Positions 6,234 through 10,633 of a stretch of 10,633 nucleotides of DNA are shown here, in pieces; positions within the stretch are counted from its first letter, which is position 1, and each line of letters opens with the position of its first letter. The stretch spans positions 1-10,633 of the forward strand of contig DGDN01000049.1 in assembly GCA_002385465.1 (NCBI GenBank). Direction: 5' to 3'. Below the pieces are notes generated by a model that worked only from the letters and a program-made list of their open reading frames with translations, made no database searches and had not been told where the DNA came from. The position numbers and the translations under genes were made by a program. Origin of the DNA: Candidatus Fermentithermobacillaceae bacterium UBA3951. GTDB lineage: Bacteria; Bacillota; Sulfobacillia; Fermentithermobacillales; Fermentithermobacillaceae.

Positions 6234-6941
6234 CTACAGTACGATTTCCTTTCCTCTGAAATACATAGACACGATCTTCTGATAGCTTCGCATAAAAGAA
6301 TCCCGGACCTCGCTCTCGGTCAACCCGCTGGACTGGACATAGGCATCAAAGTGAGCGGCGAAGTTGAAGACGGGGAAAAACCCGAAAAAGAACTTGAACA
6401 CAACGGCCTCCGGTGTGTAGTCGAAGTCGTGGTCTCTGCTCCAGATCGTCCTGTAGAGGGGGCTCTCATTCTTGTTGTAGAGCATATCGAGCAGCCTAAA
6501 GAGCGCGTTCTTATGCTTTCCGTGTTTCAGGGATTCAAAGATTACGATTCGTACGACGCCTCGATTTGACAGGGAGAAATCAACGACCTTCTCGGTGTAT
6601 TGCAGGCAGGCCTTGTAGAAGCTCTGGATATCCTCCTCGGATGCAAACCGCCAGCGGTCGCTCTCGATGTCGAGCCGCCCTTGCTCGATCATGGCGACGA
6701 CATGCTCTTCCACAAACGCCAATGCAAGTGAAGAGATATCATCGAACAGCTTCTGTATGAGGTGGTCCAGTATGGCCTCTTTGCTCTCAAAGTAGTAGTA
6801 GATGAGCGCCTTGTTCACCCCTGCATCCTTGGCGATCTCATCGACCCTGGCCGCATCGAACCCCTTCTCGGAAAAGTGGCGCTTGGCGACGCTTATAATC
6901 CTGCTCTTGGTTTCTTCCGTTACGTCTTTCACAAAGGGCAC
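6234..6941 (-). CDS. TetR/AcrR family transcriptional regulator
   Basis: This 235-residue DNA-binding protein has a typical TetR N-terminus: helix SRIISVAKRHFSEKGFDAAR (13-32), then the helix-turn-helix VDEIAKDAGVNKALIYYYFESKEAIL at about 33-58, with the conserved LIYYYF recognition segment. The remaining 175 residues are the variable ligand-binding and dimerisation domain, so the inducer cannot be predicted. The start was set at GTG 6941 because AGGAG (6954-6950) lies 8 bases upstream; the in-frame GTG at 6950 would overlap that site. The gene is upstream of and co-oriented with the radical SAM gene, 253 bases apart, and faces away from the four-gene membrane operon. It may control either neighbour and itself. 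Confidence 0.93.
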   Translation of the reverse strand: MPFVKDVTEETKSRIISVAKRHFSEKGFDAARVDEIAKDAGVNKALIYYYFESKEAILDHLIQKLFDDISSLALAFVEEHVVAMIEQGRLDIESDRWRFASEEDIQSFYKACLQYTEKVVDFSLSNRGVVRIVIFESLKHGKHKNALFRLLDMLYNKNESPLYRTIWSRDHDFDYTPEAVVFKFFFGFFPVFNFAAHFDAYVQSSGLTESEVRDSFMRSYQKIVSMYFRGKEIVL

Positions 6942-6949
6942 GTCCAACA

Positions 6950-6954
6950 CTCCT
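6950..6954 (-). promoter_or_regulatory. Ribosome binding site that selects the TetR start
   Basis: On the minus strand AGGAG is followed by 8 bases and GTG at 6941. The upstream in-frame GTG at 6950 begins inside this site and so is unlikely to be used. Confidence 0.6.
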
Positions 6955-7018
6955 GTCGCCGGGACGGATGTCCTCCGCTCTCTCCGCCAGAGTCAACCAG
7001 TCCCTCAGCCATGTATGA

Positions 7019-7030
7019 CTAACCGGTTGT
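7019..7030. promoter_or_regulatory. Palindrome upstream of the TetR gene, possible autoregulatory operator
   Basis: CTAACCGGTTGT contains the perfect palindrome AACCGGTT (7021-7028), about 80 bases upstream of the TetR start. Its outer CTAA...TT pattern and the following TTTAAA resemble the CTAAACGTTTAG plus TTAAC element in front of the radical SAM gene. Two related sites upstream of a TetR gene and its neighbour fit autoregulation plus target control. The similarity is partial. Confidence 0.35.
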
Positions 7031-7212
7031 TTAAATCCATTGAATCCCGACAACTCTTGGATTGTCAAGGGACAGGTGCCAGGCTCCTCATGCCTTGGAA
7101 AGCGTTTCTTACAATGTCCAAAATGTTCCACCAACTCTCCGCCCGGCGGACCGCTTTTCACAAGAATTGGGCCTCTACCTGCGGATTTCCAGTTAATCAC
7201 ATGCCGACAATC

Positions 7213-7221
7213 TGCTATATT
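7213..7221 (+). promoter_or_regulatory. Extended -10 promoter for the four-gene membrane operon
   Basis: TGCTATATT is an extended -10 element (TG-N-TATATT). TTAATC sits 17 bases upstream of the TATATT as a weak -35. Transcription would start near 7228, leaving a leader of about 118 bases before the first gene. The 404 bases between the TetR and operon starts otherwise contain only the palindrome at 7019-7030 and a possible REP-like fragment at 7067-7087; I see no gene there. Confidence 0.5.
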
Positions 7222-7345
7222 AGTCGAGTATCCATCCTGCAAATAGCGGAGGTGATACCCGGACTACCGCGTGGGGAAGTCCTGGAACTCGTAGTAGGCA
7301 CGTAGATGTAGATTGTGAATTCAGCTCTTCTTGGGAGGGTTGTGG

Positions 7346-8125
7346 ATGTTAATCCAAGGTAGGATCTCGATTGTGGTCTCTATGGCTGTTTTTGCTGTCC
7401 TTTTCTTCTGGCAAGTCATGAAGGCCCGGTCCGGCAAGCTGCCGTTCATCAGGCGAATCGCCGGGTTGGACGCCATCGACGAAGCCATTGGGCGGGCCAC
7501 CGAGCTGGGCAAACCCGTCCACCAGACTCCGGGAGCGGCGAGTGTCACCGGCGCAGCGACAAGCCCGATGATCATGGCCGGCATCTCGGTTCTGCGTTAC
7601 GTGTCACGCAAGACCGCCCAGTACTCTACGCCACTTGTGGTTAGCGTGGGCGCCGCGGAGACATTCAACATCGCAGACGAAGTCGTCCGCTCCTCGTACC
7701 TTGAGGCCGGAAAACTCGATGAGTACACGCCGTCTACCGTAAGGTTCCTTTCGCCTGCACAGTGGGCGTTCACGACCGCCGCGGTTGGAACAATAACCCG
7801 CGAGAAGGTAGCGGCAAACATCATGATAGGCTACTTCACCGCGGAAAGCCTGATCCTGGCGGAAACCGGGCACTCCGTTGGAGCCATCCAGATCGCCGGA
7901 ACTGCCGTTATGCCTCAGATCCCGTTTTTCGCGGTCGCATGCGACTACTGCCTCATCGGCGAGGAAGTCTACGCCGTGTCCAGCTATCTGGATAGAGAGC
8001 CCACAATGATGGGTTCCCTTGCAGGCCAGGACATCGCCAAGATGGCAGCGGCTCTTCTCCTTGCGGCAGGAGCCCTATTTATGACCTTCGGATCGGACTT
8101 CTTGACCAAGCTAATGGCTAAGTAG
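7346..8125 (+). CDS. DUF6754-like membrane protein, first gene of a four-gene operon
   Basis: This 259-residue protein resembles the family I know as DUF6754, which has no assigned function (name from memory). One clear helix lies at about 7-24 and another at about 232-249. Between them is a long stretch rich in small residues with recurring family blocks: RIAGLDAIDEAIGRATELGKPVH (37-59), GAASVTGAATSPMIMAGISVLRYV (63-86), VRFLSPAQWAF (132-142), TREKVAANIMIGYFTAESLILAETG (151-175), GAIQIAGTAVMPQIPFFAVACDYCLIGEEVYA (179-210), and GSLAGQDIAKM (223-233). Several of these are moderately hydrophobic and may be membrane-embedded or packed against partner subunits. ATG 7346 follows GGGAGGG with a 6-base gap. 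The next gene begins 14 bases after the stop, so the products probably act together. Confidence 0.8.
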   Translation: MLIQGRISIVVSMAVFAVLFFWQVMKARSGKLPFIRRIAGLDAIDEAIGRATELGKPVHQTPGAASVTGAATSPMIMAGISVLRYVSRKTAQYSTPLVVSVGAAETFNIADEVVRSSYLEAGKLDEYTPSTVRFLSPAQWAFTTAAVGTITREKVAANIMIGYFTAESLILAETGHSVGAIQIAGTAVMPQIPFFAVACDYCLIGEEVYAVSSYLDREPTMMGSLAGQDIAKMAAALLLAAGALFMTFGSDFLTKLMAK

Positions 8126-8139
8126 GAGGTGGATATACG

Positions 8140-8754
8140 GTGAAGCATACACTCCCTGTTGTGATCTGCTTTCTGGCGGGGCTCTTCATGATCTTGGATT
8201 TCTCGGTCTCAGCGCCATTCATACAGACCACCTCGAAGGGCCTGCAGAATTGGACGGTCATTGTGTCGGCGTTCGCGCTCGGAATCGGAGGCGTTTCACT
8301 TATCCGTCTCCACGGCAGGAACATCGTGAAACGCACTTCGGGATGGATAAACAGCCTGGTCTTGCTCTTGGGGCTCTTCTTCATGGTTTTCCGAGGGATA
8401 GCCTACGGCACGCAAGACCCGGGTTATGTCTTCGCTTTCGACAACATGCTGAACCCTTTGGGTGCAGCCGTTTACGCGTCACTGGCGTTCTATATCTCGT
8501 CGGCAGGCTACCGGGCATTCAGGGCTAGGAGCCTTGAGGCGGGCATCCTCTTGGGCGCAGGTCTCATAGTGCTCTTGGGGAGAGCCCCCCTGGGAGACGC
8601 CATCTCACCTTACCTGCCTGAGATAGCAAATTGGATCATCAACGTGCCCAACGTCGCCGGCATGAGAGGCATCATCATATGCTCGGCAGTTGGCGTAATG
8701 GCCTCGGGACTTCGCGTCCTCACAGGGCTCGACCGGGGCTACCTTGGGAATTAG
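8140..8754 (+). CDS. Six-helix membrane protein of unknown function, second operon gene
   Basis: This 204-residue integral membrane protein starts at GTG behind AGGAGGTG (8124-8131). Predicted helices lie at about 4-23, 38-56, 70-89, 104-122, 132-147 and 174-192. Recognisable blocks are LGIGGVSLIRLHGRNI (47-62), DNMLNPLGAAVYASLAFYIS (101-120), GYRAFRARSLEAGILL (123-138), and RGIIICSAVGVMASGLRVL near 176-194. The conserved arginines sit at helix ends, as in a subunit that contacts a partner or a lipid head group. It has no transporter signature that I know, no catalytic motif, and no signal peptide cleavage site. Its function is unknown; conservation of the gene order would support a complex with its operon neighbours. 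Confidence 0.78.
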   Translation: MKHTLPVVICFLAGLFMILDFSVSAPFIQTTSKGLQNWTVIVSAFALGIGGVSLIRLHGRNIVKRTSGWINSLVLLLGLFFMVFRGIAYGTQDPGYVFAFDNMLNPLGAAVYASLAFYISSAGYRAFRARSLEAGILLGAGLIVLLGRAPLGDAISPYLPEIANWIINVPNVAGMRGIIICSAVGVMASGLRVLTGLDRGYLGN

Positions 8755-8766
8755 GAGGGAGAAGTC

Positions 8767-9597
8767 ATGGAGAAACTTCTGAACATCGACAGGCGTTTCA
8801 TCTACGTGCTGGTGGCGGTCCTGGTCTCCCTCCCGCTCATAAGGCCCATCGGCCTTCCGTTCGCAGTGACTGAGGAAACCAGGAAGGCTTTCGCCGCAGT
8901 CGATAAGCTTGAACCCGGAGACGTCGTCGTATTCGGGTTCGACTACGACACCGGCGGTGCCGCCGAGGTTCATCCCCAGTCCGAGGTCTTCTTTGACCAT
9001 GCCATGCTGAAGGGAGCGCGGGTCATCGCCTGCTCAATCACCCAGCAGGGTCCCGCCTTCGCAGACAAGGCCTGGTCGAAATGGGCCGAGCGAGGCAAGA
9101 CCTACGGAACCGACTACGTCAACCTGGGATTCTTCGCAGGCGGGGAAGCCGCGCTGGCGTCGTTCGCCACGGACATCCCGGGATTCGTGGCCGTGGACTA
9201 CTTCGGCACGCCGACATCGAGCATGCCGATTTTCCAGGGCGTGAAGACTGCGGCGGATGTCGACCTTTTCATCGACATCGCTACGGGCAGCATCTTGCCC
9301 TATATCCAGTACTTCCAGGGCCCTTACAACAAGCCGCTCACGGGCGGCGCTATCGGCTCGCAGATCTCTCGTTACCAGTCCTATTCGGATGCCAAGCAGA
9401 TACAGGGCTACCTGGGTAGCCTGCGCGGCGCGGCGGAGTATGAGAAGCTGCTGGATATGCCAGGGCCGGCCACGGCTGCCATGGACGCCCAGTCGGCGGC
9501 CCACCTTCTCATCGCCGTCCTGATCGTACTCGGCAACATCGGAGAGGTGGCCGTAAAGAGGAGCAAAGCCGCATCCGCCAAAGGAGGGGTGAGATAA
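8767..9597 (+). CDS. Membrane-anchored protein with large extracytoplasmic domain, third operon gene
   Basis: This 276-residue protein has one N-terminal helix (about 12-29) and one C-terminal helix (about 245-262). Basic residues before the first (DRR) and after the second (VKRSK) place both ends in the cytoplasm, so residues 33-243 should lie outside the membrane. That domain begins with a strand-like GDVVVFGFDYD (51-61) and carries polar, conserved-looking groups: E67, H69 and P70 in AEVHP, H78, and YGTDYVNLGFFAGGEAAL (113-130). It then alternates strands and helices like an alpha/beta fold. The acidic and histidine residues could form a metal or catalytic site, but I recognise no enzyme family. 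The ATG has GGAGGG upstream. The next gene starts at the base after its stop codon. Confidence 0.8.
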   Translation: MEKLLNIDRRFIYVLVAVLVSLPLIRPIGLPFAVTEETRKAFAAVDKLEPGDVVVFGFDYDTGGAAEVHPQSEVFFDHAMLKGARVIACSITQQGPAFADKAWSKWAERGKTYGTDYVNLGFFAGGEAALASFATDIPGFVAVDYFGTPTSSMPIFQGVKTAADVDLFIDIATGSILPYIQYFQGPYNKPLTGGAIGSQISRYQSYSDAKQIQGYLGSLRGAAEYEKLLDMPGPATAAMDAQSAAHLLIAVLIVLGNIGEVAVKRSKAASAKGGVR

Positions 9598-10197
9598 ATG
9601 GATACTCTAGGAATCTGGGTCGGCGCGTTTCTCACGCTGTCATTCCTTAGCATTCTCTTTAAGGAGAACCCCTTCTACAGGCTGGCCGAACACCTGTACG
9701 TCGGGCTTGCCGCCGGTCAGGCAATAGTCATGGGATGGCTGAACGTCAAGAACATGGCCATAACTCCCCTCACAAAGGAAGGCCGGTTCGTGGTGATTAT
9801 CCCGCTGGCGCTGGGGATCCTTCTCTATTCGAGGTTCCTGCCGTCGCAAGTTAGGTGGCTTAACAGGATTCCCTCGGCGTTCCTTGTTGGCGTCGGTACC
9901 GGGCTCGCGTTCACTCGTTTCGCCCAGTCCGACCTGATCGGGCAGATACGAGGCGCTTTCGTGCCGATTGACTCAGTGAACGTTCTCGTGATCTTCATAG
10001 GTTCTCTGAGCACCATAACCTACTTCTTCTTCACCAAGGAGCAGAAGGGAGCCTTGAAGGTAACTTCCCAAATCGGCCGGTATACCATGATGATCGCCTT
10101 TGGCTCGGCGTTCTCGAACACCGTGATGGGTAGGCTCTCGCTTCTTATCGGCCGGTTGCAGTATCTCTTGGGAGACTGGCTCGGGATACTGAAGTAG
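9598..10197 (+). CDS. Six-helix membrane protein of unknown function, last operon gene
   Basis: This 199-residue integral membrane protein starts directly after the stop of the previous gene, with GGAGG inside the upstream gene's end, so translation is probably coupled. Helices are predicted at about 5-20, 30-47, 63-78, 88-106, 123-139 and 155-175. The most distinctive block is KENPFYRLAEHLYVGLAAG (22-40), in which a charged amphipathic stretch joins the first two helices, and a basic turn follows at SRFLPSQVRW (78-87). No transporter, permease or enzyme signature is visible. It lacks similarity to the second gene's product beyond helix count. Function unknown; most likely a partner of the three preceding products. 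Confidence 0.78.
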   Translation: MDTLGIWVGAFLTLSFLSILFKENPFYRLAEHLYVGLAAGQAIVMGWLNVKNMAITPLTKEGRFVVIIPLALGILLYSRFLPSQVRWLNRIPSAFLVGVGTGLAFTRFAQSDLIGQIRGAFVPIDSVNVLVIFIGSLSTITYFFFTKEQKGALKVTSQIGRYTMMIAFGSAFSNTVMGRLSLLIGRLQYLLGDWLGILK

Positions 10198-10213
10198 ACA
10201 CGGAACGGTGATT

Positions 10214-10256
10214 GGTGAGCCACGGTAGATCGTACGTTGGACGACCGTGACTCACC
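10214..10256 (+). terminator. Imperfect long hairpin after the operon
   Basis: GGTGAGCCACGGT (10214-10226) pairs with ACCGTGACTCACC (10244-10256) with a single C-A mismatch, 12 of 13 positions paired, and a further short CGT/ACG pairing inside the 17-base loop. It begins 17 bases after the operon's last stop codon. No T-run follows. It may act with the next hairpin to end transcription or to protect the mRNA 3' end. Confidence 0.5.
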
Positions 10257-10271
10257 GGAATGTCTAGCAAT

Positions 10272-10305
10272 ACGGCCAGGCACACTGCAAGGTGTGCCTG
10301 GCCGT
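10272..10305 (+). terminator. Strong hairpin terminator of the four-gene operon
   Basis: ACGGCCAGGCACAC (10272-10285) and GTGTGCCTGGCCGT (10292-10305) form a perfect 14-bp GC-rich stem with a 6-base loop, followed by TTCGTATT. The tail is only moderately T-rich, but the stem is the strongest in the window and nothing is coded downstream. Confidence 0.75.
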
Positions 10306-10382
10306 TTCGTATTCCATGGGTTCTCCGTATGGACGTTTAGTTTTGCCGCTCATCGCAGCTGAACATAGGGTCTTAGCCGCCC

Positions 10383-10633
10383 ATCATCCTCGACCGACCG
10401 ATTTCGGCGGCCTGTCGGCGCGGATCGTTCAGTTTTTTCGGCCATTGACCGCAGGATCGTCTCAATGTACCCGTCCGTCATCCCGGATTGTCCGATCTTG
10501 TTTGTCGGTCATCCCCGATCGTCCGAATGTACCCGTCCATCATTCCAGATCGTCCGATTGCACCAGTCAATCCCAGGCGAACCGTCCGATCCCATCCGCC
10601 GTACGCTCGTGACTGTCGGGGTTTTTCGGCCTT
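10383..10633. repeat. Degenerate 31-bp-period tandem repeat at the window end
   Basis: Units start near 10383, 10414, 10445, 10477, 10508, 10539 and 10570, each beginning with a variant of RTCATCCC followed by GATCGTCCGAT. The clearest evidence is AATGTACCCGTCC repeated exactly at 10464-10476 and 10526-10538 (62 bases, two periods apart), and GTCATCC at 10477 and 10508. The final TTTTTCGGCC near 10622-10631 echoes TTTTTTCGGCC at 10433-10443, about six periods earlier, so the array probably continues beyond the window. It does not encode a protein that I can support. Identity between units is low, and the outer units are less certain than the middle ones. Confidence 0.6.

Noticed and set aside
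7253..7305. Short leader peptide ahead of the four-gene operon (a frame reading VIPGLPRGEVLELVVGT)
   Set aside because: The composition is protein-like, but the only start would lie inside the GGAGGTG sequence itself, and there is no properly spaced ribosome binding site.
10292..10612. 106-residue plus-strand frame after the operon
   Set aside because: It starts inside the terminator stem and translates the tandem repeat array; it has no ribosome binding site.
10383..10633. CRISPR array
   Set aside because: The 31-bp units are contiguous and all diverged. There is no exact repeat alternating with unique spacers, and no cas gene is present.

Overview
The window looks like one end of an assembled contig from a moderately GC-rich member of the Bacillota (Clostridia-like), probably an anaerobe. 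Nearly every gene has a strong AGGAGG-type ribosome binding site, GTG and TTG starts are common, and the gene types (bacteriohemerythrin, radical SAM-SPASM enzyme, YeiH-type transporter, ZIP transporter) fit that group. The taxonomic call is inference; there is no rRNA or other marker gene here. The first 19 bases are an exact copy of the Tn5 mosaic end used in Nextera sequencing libraries, so they are adapter and not genome.

Layout: 20-240 holds no gene I can support. A ZIP metal transporter (241-1038, minus) is followed by about 460 bases that contain two overlapping small coding-like frames on the minus strand (1096-1403). Next is an MtnA-like sugar-phosphate isomerase of the eIF2B-alpha superfamily (1500-2540, minus). 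Its leader carries a three-copy 19-bp imperfect tandem repeat and a hairpin. Divergent from it lies a complete bacteriohemerythrin (2823-3227, plus), then a YeiH/UPF0324 membrane transporter (3500-4513, plus) that most likely starts at TTG. A 12-bp perfect stem-loop separates this from a convergent radical SAM-SPASM enzyme (4625-5980, minus). Upstream of that enzyme on the same strand is a TetR-family regulator (6234-6941), and palindromes lie in front of both genes.

From 7346 to 10197 the plus strand carries a tight four-gene operon (DUF6754-like membrane protein; six-helix membrane protein; membrane-anchored protein with a large extracytoplasmic domain; second six-helix membrane protein). 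All four have strong ribosome binding sites and gaps of 0-14 bases, and an extended -10 promoter sits in front. I know no function for any of them. Together they look like one envelope complex of unknown role and are the best candidate here for an undescribed system. The operon ends in two consecutive hairpins, the second a perfect 14-bp stem. The final 250 bases are non-coding and contain a degenerate tandem array with a 31-bp period that appears to run off the window end.
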